A stretch of DNA of 64,000 bases from RYN-122 sp963761655 (GTDB lineage Bacteria; Actinomycetota; Actinomycetes; Mycobacteriales; SCTD01): the NCBI GenBank assembly GCA_963761655.1, contig CAVXHI010000011.1, positions 496,001 through 560,000 of the forward strand, read 5' to 3'. Positions 30,986 through 43,973 of this stretch are shown one piece after another (the stretch's first letter is position 1; each line of letters begins with the position of its first letter). The notes below the pieces were generated by a model, which was not told the origin of the DNA, searched no databases, and saw only the letters and a program-made list of their open reading frames with translations. The position numbers were made by a program, and so were the translations under genes.

Positions 30986-32349
30986 CCGTGCAGCATCAGC
31001 TGGCGGGCGGCCTCGGTGACCGAGCCCGACAGCGACGGGTAGATCGCGAAGGTGTGGGCCACCTGGTCGGCCGTGAGCCCGTGCTGCACCGCCAGCGAGA
31101 TCGGCATGATCAGCTCCGACGCCGTCGGGGCGACGACGACGCCCCCCAGCACGGTGCCCGACCCGGGCCGGCAGAAGAACTTCACGAACCCGTCGGTGAT
31201 GCCCTGCATCTTGGCCCGCGCGTTGGTCGCCAGCGGCAGCGTGACGGTCGTGGCCATGACCGAGCCGTCCTCGACCTGCTTCTGGGTGACGCCGACCGAG
31301 GCGACCTGCGGGTCGGTGAAGACGTTCGCGGACACGACCCCGAGGCGCAGCGGCGAGACCGCCTCCCCGAGGGCGTGCCACATGGCGATGCGCCCCTGCA
31401 TCGCGGCGACCGAGGCGAGCATGAGGACGCCGGTGCAGTCGCCCGCGGCGTAGATGCCGGGGACGCTCGTGCGCGACACGCGGTCGACGTCGACGAAGCC
31501 CTGCTCGGTCAGCCGGACGCCGACCTCCTCGAGCCCGAGCCCGCCCGTGTTGGGCACCGACCCGACGGTCATGAGGGCGTGGCTGCCCTCGACGACGGTC
31601 CCGTCGGTGAGGGTGACGCGCACACCCTCGCCGGCCCGCTCGACCGACGCCGCCCGCCCGCGCCGGACCTCCATGCCGCGGCCCCGGAAGACGCCCTCGA
31701 GCAGCTCGGCGGCGTCGCGGTCCTCGCCCGGCAGCACCCGCTCGCGCGACGACACGAGGGTGACCTGCGAGCCCATGGAGTTGTAGGCGTTCGCGAACTC
31801 CGCCCCCGTGACGCCGGACCCGATGACGACGAGGTGCTCGGGCAGCTCGGGGAGGTCGTAGAGCTGGCGCCAGTCGAGGACGCGCTCGCCGTCCGGAGCA
31901 GCTCCCTCGACGACGCGCGGGTGCGCCCCGGTGGCGAGCAGGACGACGTCGGCCTCGAGCAGCTGGGTGCCGCCGTCGCCGGTGACCTCGACCCACGACG
32001 GCGTCCGGAGGCGGGCACTGCCGTGGACGAGCGTCACGCCCTCCTTCTCGAGCCGGCGGGTGATGTCGGTGGACTGCGCGAGGGCGAGCGCCTTGACCCG
32101 CAGGTTGACCTCGAGCACCTGCGCGCTGACCGTGCCCTCGGTGTGGACGCCGACCCGGTCGGCGTGGGCGTAGGAGGTCATGGCCTCGCCGGTGGCGATG
32201 AACGTCTTGCTGGGGACGCAGTCGGACAGCACGCACTGCCCCCCGACGCCGTCGCGGTCGACCAGCGTCACGGACGCCCCGAGCTGCACGGCCACCAGGG
32301 CGGCCTCGTAGCCGGCGGGGCCACCTCCGACGATCACGATGCGCGTCAC
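30982..32349 (-). CDS. lpdA: NAD(P)H-quinone dehydrogenase, LpdA-like
   Basis: 455 aa FAD disulfide oxidoreductase related to lipoamide dehydrogenase. FAD loop VIVGGGPAGYEAALVAVQLG; redox pair in GGQCVLSDCVPSKTFIATGE; NAD loop VVIGSGVTGAEFANAYNSMG; second FAD site VPGIYAAGDCTGVLMLASVA. The C-terminal catalytic His-Glu pair of true lipoamide dehydrogenases (HPTXSE) is replaced by YPSLSG. This matches the mycobacterial LpdA (Rv3303c) group, which reduces quinones. GTG at 32349 is chosen because TGAGAGG sits 9 bases upstream; ATG at 32358 would be too close. Confidence 0.9.
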   Translation of the reverse strand: MTRIVIVGGGPAGYEAALVAVQLGASVTLVDRDGVGGQCVLSDCVPSKTFIATGEAMTSYAHADRVGVHTEGTVSAQVLEVNLRVKALALAQSTDITRRLEKEGVTLVHGSARLRTPSWVEVTGDGGTQLLEADVVLLATGAHPRVVEGAAPDGERVLDWRQLYDLPELPEHLVVIGSGVTGAEFANAYNSMGSQVTLVSSRERVLPGEDRDAAELLEGVFRGRGMEVRRGRAASVERAGEGVRVTLTDGTVVEGSHALMTVGSVPNTGGLGLEEVGVRLTEQGFVDVDRVSRTSVPGIYAAGDCTGVLMLASVAAMQGRIAMWHALGEAVSPLRLGVVSANVFTDPQVASVGVTQKQVEDGSVMATTVTLPLATNARAKMQGITDGFVKFFCRPGSGTVLGGVVVAPTASELIMPISLAVQHGLTADQVAHTFAIYPSLSGSVTEAARQLMLHG

Positions 32350-32385
32350 GCTCACCATCCTCTCAGGTGCACAACGCCGACGATC

Positions 32386-32391
32386 TACGCT
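32386..32391 (+). promoter_or_regulatory. -10 box for leaderless gamma-glutamylcyclotransferase transcript
   Basis: TACGCT, 7 bases before the ATG at 32399; no ribosome site between. Confidence 0.5.
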
Positions 32392-32398
32392 GCCTTCC

Positions 32399-32851
32399 AT
32401 GGCGCTCTACGCCGCGTACGGCAGCAACCTGGACCCGGCCCAGATGCGCAAGCGCTGCCCCCACTCCCCCCTGCGGGCCACCGGCTGGGTCGAGGGGTGG
32501 CGGCTGACGTTCGGCGGCGAGGACCTCGGCTGGGAGGGCTCCCTCGCGACCCTCGTCGAGTCCCCCGGGGAGCACGTCTTCGTCGGCCTGTACGACCTCA
32601 CCGACGGCGACGCCGCGGAGCTCGACGCCTGGGAGGGCGCCGACACCGGGCTCTACCGCAAGATCCGGGTCCGGGTGCACACCCTGCAGGGCGACGTCCT
32701 GGCGTGGGTCTACGTGCTCGACGGCTACGAGGGCGGGCTCCCGGGCGCGAGCTACCTCGGGGTGCTCGCCGAGGCGGCCCAGGCCGCCGGGGCCCCGGAC
32801 GACTACGTGGCGGCCCTGCGGGCGCGTCCCTGCCGCAGCAGCGGGGTCTAG
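32399..32851 (+). CDS. gamma-glutamylcyclotransferase-fold protein
   Basis: 150 aa AIG2/GGCT-like protein. The substrate loop ALYAAYGSNLDPAQM at the N-terminus is diagnostic. GLYDLTDGDAAELDAWEGAD contains the likely catalytic Glu, and YRKIRVRVHTL and WVYVLDGYEGG follow. Such enzymes release 5-oxoproline from gamma-glutamyl compounds; in actinobacteria the physiological substrate is often unknown. ATG at 32399 puts YGSN at the normal position. Divergent from the quinone reductase (49-bp gap). Confidence 0.9.
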   Translation: MALYAAYGSNLDPAQMRKRCPHSPLRATGWVEGWRLTFGGEDLGWEGSLATLVESPGEHVFVGLYDLTDGDAAELDAWEGADTGLYRKIRVRVHTLQGDVLAWVYVLDGYEGGLPGASYLGVLAEAAQAAGAPDDYVAALRARPCRSSGV

Positions 32852-32860
32852 GCCGGGGGG

Positions 32861-34879
<2,019 letters not shown>

Positions 34880-34894
34880 GGGGGTCGGTCCCGG

Positions 34895-36064
34895 TCAGGC
34901 GGTCAGCGCGGCGAGGGCGGCCGTGGCGAGCACCCGGACGCCGGCCGCGATCGCGGACTCGTCGACGTCGAAGCTGCCCTGGTGCAGGTCGTAGGGCCGC
35001 TCGAGGCCGGGCGGCTTCACGCCGAGGCGGGCCATCGCGCCGGGCACGTGGTCGAGGTACCAGGCGAAGTCCTCGCCGCCGAGGGACTGCAGGGTCGGCA
35101 CCCCGGCCCCCGCGCCCAGGGCGGTCCGGACGGCGGCGGACAGCAGCGTCGTCGCCCCGGGGTCGTTGACGACGGGGGGCACGCCGCGCTCGTAGTGCAC
35201 CTCCGCGGAGGCCCCGTAGGGCGTCACGAGGGCGGCGACGGTGCGCTGCACGAGGTCGGGCGCGCGGTTCCACGCGTCCTTGTCGAGGACGCGCAGGGTC
35301 CCGGCGAGGGTCCCCTCGCGGGGGATGGCGTTGCGGGCGTTGCCGGCCTCGACCCGGCCCCAGACCAGGCACAGGCCGGCCCGCGGGTCGACCAGGCGCG
35401 AGAGCGCGTCGGGCAGGCCGGTGGCGACGGTGGCGAGCACGTGGACGAGGTCGACGGTGTTGTGCGGCCGCGAGGTGTGCCCTCCCGGGCCGGTCACCCG
35501 CACCTCGACGGCGTCGGCCGCCGCGGTGATGGGTCCGGACTTGAGCCCGATCCGGCCCGCCTCCAGCGACGGGTCGCAGTGCAGCCCGAACACGGCCGAC
35601 AGGCCCTCGACGTGGCCCTCGGCGATGACGTCGAGCGCTCCCCCCGGCATCATCTCCTCGGCGTGCTGGAAGACCAGCCGCACGCGGCCGGGGAGCGTCC
35701 CGGCCACCGCCGCCAGGGCCAGGCCCGCACCGAGGACGACCGCGGTGTGGACGTCGTGGCCGCACGCGTGGCACACGCCCTTGTTCTGGGACCGGTAGGC
35801 GACGTCCTTCTCGTCGCGCAGCGGCAGCGCGTCGATGTCGGCCCGCAGCCCGACGACCGTGTCCCCGCTGCCGAACTCGCAGACCAGGCCGGTACCGCCC
35901 GCGAGGACCTGGGGGGCCAGGCCGGCACGCTCCAGCCGCTCGACGAGGACGCCGGTGGTGCGCCGCTCCTGGCGGCCGAGCTCGGGGTGCGCGTGCAGGT
36001 CGCGGCGCAGGGCCACGAGGTCGCGCTCGTGGGTCCCCAGCCAGGCGTCGAGGTGGGCCTGCAT
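34895..36064 (-). CDS. M20-family amidohydrolase
   Basis: 389 aa zinc/manganese amidohydrolase of the M20D (IAA-amino acid hydrolase, N-acyl-amino acid hydrolase) group. Blocks: RRDLHAHPELGRQE, GLRADIDALPL, KGVCHACGHDVHTAVVLGAG (metal Cys/His), FQHAEEMMPGGA (catalytic Glu pair), FGLHCDP and the dimerisation part GPGGHTSRPHNTVDLV. C-terminal SLGGEDFAWYL carries another ligand region. ATG at 36064 shares its A with the stop of the upstream gene (TGATG), so it is coupled to the glutamate-cysteine ligase-like gene. Substrate not defined. Confidence 0.93.
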   Translation of the reverse strand: MQAHLDAWLGTHERDLVALRRDLHAHPELGRQERRTTGVLVERLERAGLAPQVLAGGTGLVCEFGSGDTVVGLRADIDALPLRDEKDVAYRSQNKGVCHACGHDVHTAVVLGAGLALAAVAGTLPGRVRLVFQHAEEMMPGGALDVIAEGHVEGLSAVFGLHCDPSLEAGRIGLKSGPITAAADAVEVRVTGPGGHTSRPHNTVDLVHVLATVATGLPDALSRLVDPRAGLCLVWGRVEAGNARNAIPREGTLAGTLRVLDKDAWNRAPDLVQRTVAALVTPYGASAEVHYERGVPPVVNDPGATTLLSAAVRTALGAGAGVPTLQSLGGEDFAWYLDHVPGAMARLGVKPPGLERPYDLHQGSFDVDESAIAAGVRVLATAALAALTA

Positions 36065-37245
36065 CACACCGCTCCCGGTGCGCCCGGCTGGCCGGCGACG
36101 ACCGGCAGCACGGTCGGCCGGTCGTCGGCGAACTCCTGCAGCAGGCTGTCGACGACCGCCGTCAGGTCGCCGCCCGACGCCGCCGCGACGCCCCGCTGCC
36201 GCTGGTAGGACGCCCCGGTGTCGAGCACCCCCAGGACGCGGCCGAGCTCCTCCTCGCAGCCCAGCCGGGACGCCGCGGGCATGAGCTCCTGCACCAGCTC
36301 GGCGAGCGCGTCGCGCACGGGGACGACGCGGTCCTCCTCGCCGACGACGATCTCGGCGTCCAGGCCGTGCCGGGCCGCCCGCCACTTGTTCTCGCGGACC
36401 ACCCAGCCCTTGGGCACCGGCAGCGTGTAGCCCTTGTCGATCTCCCGGTCGAAGGTGTCGACCAGGCACTGGCTGATGGCGGCCACCATCCCGACCTCGT
36501 GCAGGGTCGGGAGGCCGTCGCAGATGCGCAGCTCGACCGTGCCGTAGACCGGGTGCGGCCGGATGTCCCACCAGACCTCCTTGATGGAGGCGATGGTCCC
36601 GGTCTTGAGCTGCGTCTCCATGTACGCCTCGAACTCCGGCCAGTCGGCCAGCTGGTACGGCAGGCCCGCCGTCGGCAGCTGCTCGAAGACCTTGGAGCGG
36701 GCCGACGCCAGACCCGTGTCGTGGCCGATCCAGTACGGGCTCGACGCCGACAGCGCCAGCAGGTGGGGGACGTACGCCGTCAGGGCGTTGACGACCGGCA
36801 TGGCCTTCTCGGGCGACCGCACGCCGACGTGGACGTGGACGCCGAAGATCTGCAGCTGCCGGGCCATCTGCTGCATGTCGCGCACGAGCTGCTCGTAGCG
36901 CTCCCGCGGGCTGATGGTCTGCGTGGCCCAGTCGGTGGTGGGGTGGGTGCCGGCGCACATCAGCCCCAGGCCGCGCTGCTCGACGGCCTCGCGGACCTCG
37001 GCGACCGTGCCGGCGAGGTCGGCCGTGGCCTCCCCGACCGTGGTGCAGACCCCGGTGATGACCTCGATGCAGGAGTCGAGCAGCTCCTGCTTCGCCTTGG
37101 GGTGCTCCTCGGCGCCGTCCGGCCGCAGCTGCTCCAGCACCTCCGCGGCGCCCCCGCGCAGCTGCCGGGTGTCGCGGTCGACGAGCTGCAGCTCCCACTC
37201 GACACCCAGGCTCGACCGGGACGAGGACGCGAAGGGGATCTGCAC
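36064..37245 (-). CDS. carboxylate-amine ligase, glutamate-cysteine ligase 2 (YbdK) type
   Basis: 393 aa member of the GCS2 family. Diagnostic strings: SLGVEWELQLVDRDTRQL, CIEVITGVCTTVGEA, AGTHPTTDW, IFGVHVHVGVRSPEKAMPVV, LLALSASSPYWIGHDTGLAS, WWDIRPHPVYGTVELRICD and VVRENKWRAARHGLDAEIV. Family members join glutamate and cysteine or other amines using ATP. In actinobacteria this might serve ergothioneine or another gamma-glutamyl route, but no egt genes are nearby. GTG at 37245 lies 6 bases after TAGGGT, suggesting leaderless expression. Confidence 0.92.
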   Translation of the reverse strand: MQIPFASSSRSSLGVEWELQLVDRDTRQLRGGAAEVLEQLRPDGAEEHPKAKQELLDSCIEVITGVCTTVGEATADLAGTVAEVREAVEQRGLGLMCAGTHPTTDWATQTISPRERYEQLVRDMQQMARQLQIFGVHVHVGVRSPEKAMPVVNALTAYVPHLLALSASSPYWIGHDTGLASARSKVFEQLPTAGLPYQLADWPEFEAYMETQLKTGTIASIKEVWWDIRPHPVYGTVELRICDGLPTLHEVGMVAAISQCLVDTFDREIDKGYTLPVPKGWVVRENKWRAARHGLDAEIVVGEEDRVVPVRDALAELVQELMPAASRLGCEEELGRVLGVLDTGASYQRQRGVAAASGGDLTAVVDSLLQEFADDRPTVLPVVAGQPGAPGAV

Positions 37246-37251
37246 GCCGGG

Positions 37252-37257
37252 ACCCTA
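37252..37257 (-). promoter_or_regulatory. -10 box for leaderless carboxylate-amine ligase transcript
   Basis: TAGGGT on the minus strand followed by CCCGGC and the GTG at 37245; no ribosome site. Confidence 0.55.
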
Positions 37258-37309
37258 CCCAGCGGGGCGAGGTCGACCGGCGCCCGTGACCTGCGGCACA
37301 GTGCACCGC

Positions 37310-38956
<1,647 letters not shown>

Positions 38957-38957
38957 G

Positions 38958-41360
38958 CTACCGCCCGGTGAGGCGCAGCGTGCTGACCGCGTGGCCCTTC
39001 ACCGACGCCGGGCTGAACCGCTCCGTCACCCAGGTCTTCGAGGAGAACAGCCGGGTCTGGTCGGCGTAGTGCTTCGAGCTCGGGTTGTCGCTCAGGCTGT
39101 ACGTGAGGATCGTGCGGGCGTCCGGCCACTCGTCCTTCGTCCAGCCGACGACCTGCACGAACGACGACCCGTGCACGGGGTCGACCAGGCCGGGCTTGCC
39201 CGCCGTCGTGCGGACGGAGATGGCGTTGAACTGGCCCTCGGGGTCGCCCGGCCCGCCGGGGATCATGATCTTGAGCTTCCCGCGCAGGGCGTACTGGTAG
39301 CTGCCCTGCTGGGCGCCGGCGTCGATGCCGGAGGCCCGGAGGGACGCGACCGCGTCGCCGAAGGCCTGCATCACGGCCGGGCTCTGCGTGTTCACGGTGT
39401 TGGGGGTGCGCACGGGGTCGGCCGGGTCGAACGGGTTGACCCAGGGCCCGCCCTGGGCCTTGAGCGCCTTCCCCCAGAAGTCCCGCCACAGCAGCGAGCC
39501 GCGGCTGCGGACGTCCTCGTGCCTGTCCCACGCAGCGAGCACGTCGCAGGCGTTCCCGACGTCGACCGGGCCGCTGCTCGACGGCGCCTGCCCGCCCGGG
39601 AAGCTGCGGCACATCGCGACGACGTCGTCGCGGCCCATCTCCCCGGCGTACGAGCGGTCGGAGAACACGAGGTCCTGCAGGTCCTGGCGGGTGAAGCCCT
39701 TGCCGGCCTTCCCGTCCGTGCCGTCGATCCGGGTCTTCGTCATGACCAGGCCGATCCGGGTGCGGAGCGTCCGGGCGGTCCCCTCGTCGCCGATGATCTG
39801 CGGGAAGCCGGTCAGCGGCTTCGCCGGGTTCGCCAGCCAGTACGAGTCGTTGGAGTTCGTGACGTAGTCGCTGCGGGTCAGCGACGGCAGCTTCGAACCG
39901 CCGAACAGGCCCGGGTGCGCGCTGTCGGGGTCGGTCTTCCAGTCGCAGCCGGTGGTCGAGCCGTCGAGGACGGGGAACCGGGCCAGCCGGTAGACCGCGA
40001 CGCCGAGCGGGGTGTTGCACTCCGAGACGAGCGACTCGGGGACGTTCGGCACGGCGCCGACGTCGGCGTAGAGGGCGCGGCCGGCGCGGTCGCTGGCGAT
40101 GGTGTTGACCCAGGGGATGCCCTGGTACTTCTGCAGGATCCGCTGCAGCTCGGGGGTCGACTGCGCCCGGTCGGTGTCGAAGAAGTGGTTGAGCAGGCGG
40201 AAGTTGTCGGCGTTGGCGTCCCGGATCGTGTAGGCGACCGCGGACGTCCAGGGCAGCGGCACGCCCGCGAGCTCGGTGACCATGGGGCCGTAGCGGGTGC
40301 TCCACAGCGTGCGGGTCTGCGGGCCGGCTGCCGTCTGGACGGTGACCGTGCGGGACGTCATCTTGGTCGGGACGCCGTCGACCAGGTACGACGTCGGGTC
40401 GCCGGGGACGAGCGCGAGCTGGTACGGCGTGAAGCGGCGGGCGGTCGAGACGGTGTGCGACCACGCCATGTTCTTCGTGTGCCCGATGAGCACGAGCGGG
40501 GCGCCGAACAACGAGCCGCCGGTGACGTCGAGCTTGCCCGGGACGGTCAGGTGCGCCTGGTAGAAGCGCTCGGTGCCGTACCAGGGGAAGTGCGGGTTGC
40601 CGAGGAGCAGCCCGTGCCCGGCGTTCGGGCCGCGGGTGGCGTCCTTGCCCAGGGCGACGGCGTTGCTGCCGATGTCGAGGTGGAAGCCGCCGGCGATGCT
40701 CTTGGCGGTGGTGTCGATGCCCAGCGGCGGCGCCGGGACGACCCCCGCCGCGGGCGGCTGCGCCTGGGCGATGCCGGTGACGAGCACGCCGCTGCTGGCC
40801 AGCAGGGCCAGCTGGTAGAGCCGGCGGTAGGCGGTGATCTCGGTGATCGGCCGCACCCAGGCCTTGCCGCGGCAGCGTGCGTCCGGGACGCCCCTGCTCC
40901 CGCCGACGTCCTTGAGGTACCGGTTCCAGCCCGCGACGTAGCCCTTGGCGATCTGCTTCACCTCGGCCTTGGGCCCCATCGGCGCGGGCGTCGCGATCAG
41001 CTCCTCGACGACGCCGCTGGCGATGACGCCCTTCCAGAACACGTCGCTGTCGAGGTTCGTCGAGGCGTAGCCGTTGCCGCGCTGCAGGTAGGTGGCGTCG
41101 GCGCCGAAGAAGCGGCTGCGCTCGCCGTCGACGGTCACGTAGTCGTCGGCCATCGTGCACAGGTCGTCCTGCGCGAAGGCGTACGCGTAGCCGTAACCGA
41201 GGGAGGCGTAGTCGGCGGCCTTGATGTGCGGGATGCCGAACTCGGTGCGGGTGACGGTGACGTCGTAGCCGGCAGCGGTCGCGGGGGCGGCGGAGGCCAG
41301 CCCGGACGCGACGACGGCGGCGGCGAGGGAGGCGGCGACAGCGGTGCGCAGGAGCTTCAC
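38958..41360 (-). CDS. secreted penicillin acylase family (Ntn) amidohydrolase
   Basis: 800 aa, GTG start at 41360. A Sec signal peptide (about 1-29, ending ASAAPATAA) exports the precursor. It belongs to the N-terminal nucleophile acylases (penicillin/acyl-homoserine lactone/aculeacin acylases). Alpha-chain start TRTEFGIPHIKA; the self-cleavage site is at Gly-Ser in HLDIGSNAVALG (Ser about residue 230), which becomes the beta-chain nucleophile. Further blocks HGLLLGNPHFPWYG, MAWSHTVSTARRF, VTNSNDSYWLANP and RTRIGLVM fit the group. Substrate may be an N-acyl amide such as an acyl-homoserine lactone or lipopeptide; not predictable. Confidence 0.92.
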   Translation of the reverse strand: MKLLRTAVAASLAAAVVASGLASAAPATAAGYDVTVTRTEFGIPHIKAADYASLGYGYAYAFAQDDLCTMADDYVTVDGERSRFFGADATYLQRGNGYASTNLDSDVFWKGVIASGVVEELIATPAPMGPKAEVKQIAKGYVAGWNRYLKDVGGSRGVPDARCRGKAWVRPITEITAYRRLYQLALLASSGVLVTGIAQAQPPAAGVVPAPPLGIDTTAKSIAGGFHLDIGSNAVALGKDATRGPNAGHGLLLGNPHFPWYGTERFYQAHLTVPGKLDVTGGSLFGAPLVLIGHTKNMAWSHTVSTARRFTPYQLALVPGDPTSYLVDGVPTKMTSRTVTVQTAAGPQTRTLWSTRYGPMVTELAGVPLPWTSAVAYTIRDANADNFRLLNHFFDTDRAQSTPELQRILQKYQGIPWVNTIASDRAGRALYADVGAVPNVPESLVSECNTPLGVAVYRLARFPVLDGSTTGCDWKTDPDSAHPGLFGGSKLPSLTRSDYVTNSNDSYWLANPAKPLTGFPQIIGDEGTARTLRTRIGLVMTKTRIDGTDGKAGKGFTRQDLQDLVFSDRSYAGEMGRDDVVAMCRSFPGGQAPSSSGPVDVGNACDVLAAWDRHEDVRSRGSLLWRDFWGKALKAQGGPWVNPFDPADPVRTPNTVNTQSPAVMQAFGDAVASLRASGIDAGAQQGSYQYALRGKLKIMIPGGPGDPEGQFNAISVRTTAGKPGLVDPVHGSSFVQVVGWTKDEWPDARTILTYSLSDNPSSKHYADQTRLFSSKTWVTERFSPASVKGHAVSTLRLTGR

Positions 41361-41396
41361 GCCGGCTTGTTTCGACGGCGTTGCGCGAGTTCCTGC

Positions 41397-42337
41397 CTAC
41401 GCGCCCCGACGAGCCAGCTCGAGGGCCACCGTCGTCATGTGGGGGACGGTCAGACCGAGCACGGCGGCGAAGGCGTTGTCGCTGGCCCGACGGGGGTCGC
41501 GGGCGGCGAGGACGCCGGCGCCGACCAGCCCCACGGCGGCGGCCCAGGCGCTGCGACGGCCGAGGGCGGCCACGGCGCGGGGCAGCGTCCCGGGGTCGGG
41601 CAGGCGGCCGTCGGCGACGAGGGCGTCGGTGACCCGGGCGGTGTGGCGCAGGGCGTGCCAGCCGCCGAAGTAGCCCGAGAAGGCGAGGGCGGGCGGCGCG
41701 CACAGGGCGAGCGCGGTCAGCCGGGCGACGTCGCCCGCGGCCTCCCGGTCCCCCGACAGCGCGAGGGCGGCGGCGGACCCGGCGGCCACGACGGCCGGCA
41801 CGCCGACGGTCCGACGGGTGGCGGGGTCGCGCAGCAGCGACAGGCCCGAGCGGCTGCCGGAGGCCCTGGGCGCGGCCAGGACGCCGTCGACACCGACGGC
41901 GGCCACCCCGCTCCCGGCCGTGCCGACGGCGGCGGGCAGCCCGACCGTGGCGGCAGCGGCGGCCAGCAGCCGCAGCGCGGCGCGGACCCGGGGGCGGCCC
42001 GCGGGGGCGGGCCCCCAGCAGGCCAGCTCGCCCTCGGCGAAGTGCGCGGCGCTGGCCACCAGGACGCCGCGCTCGACCCAGGGGCCGCCGCGCTTCACGA
42101 CGACGGTCGAGGCGCCGGCCAGCGCGGCGTAGCCGACCACCAGGGCGGCGTGCCGGCGGGCCGACCCGGCGGCCGCGCGGGACAGCAGCTCGGTGTCGGC
42201 GGCGCCGTGCGGCATGCCGAGGGCCAGGGCCGCGAGGACGAGGCCCTGCTGCGCCCGCTCGCTGCCCGGCACCAGCCCGGCGACCGTCGAGACCAGCACG
42301 ACCGCCCGGCTGGCCCGCTTGGCGCGGGGGACGAGGC

Positions 42338-42341
<4 letters not shown>
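41397..42341 (-). CDS. blh: Brp/Blh-family beta-carotene 15,15'-dioxygenase, probable CTG start
   Basis: About 314 aa polytopic membrane protein. Family histidine motifs are all present: LGMPHGAADTELL, SAAHFAEGEL, SGYFGGWHALRHTAR and LTVPHMTTV. These bind the iron that cleaves beta-carotene to two retinal molecules, usually for a rhodopsin. No rhodopsin or crt gene lies in the window. The frame has no ATG/GTG/TTG at its beginning; CTG at 42341 overlaps the mutase stop (CTGA) and has AGGAG 6 bases upstream. A GTG at 42299 would shorten it by 14 residues and is the alternative start. The Ala-rich middle (about 130-165) is unusually low in complexity. Confidence 0.85.
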
Positions 42342-43915
<1,574 letters not shown>

Positions 43916-43921
43916 GGGCGG

Positions 43922-43927
43922 AGCGTA
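43922..43927 (-). promoter_or_regulatory. -10 box for leaderless mutase transcript
   Basis: TACGCT on the minus strand, then CCGCCC and the ATG at 43915; no ribosome site. Confidence 0.55.
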
Positions 43928-43961
43928 TTGCGGGCCCGCGGTGACTGCGCCTCCGGCTGGG

Positions 43962-43967
43962 TAGGGC
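43962..43967 (+). promoter_or_regulatory. possible -10 box for leaderless Ser/Thr kinase transcript
   Basis: TAGGGC, 6 bases before the GTG at 43974. It departs from TANNNT in the last base, so support is weaker than for the other boxes. Confidence 0.35.
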
Positions 43968-43973
43968 GTCCGC

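Noticed and set aside
36914..37309. In-frame extension of the fatty-acid-CoA ligase
   Set aside because: It lies antisense to the well-supported carboxylate-amine ligase gene and has no coding character; ATG 37310 fits the family start.
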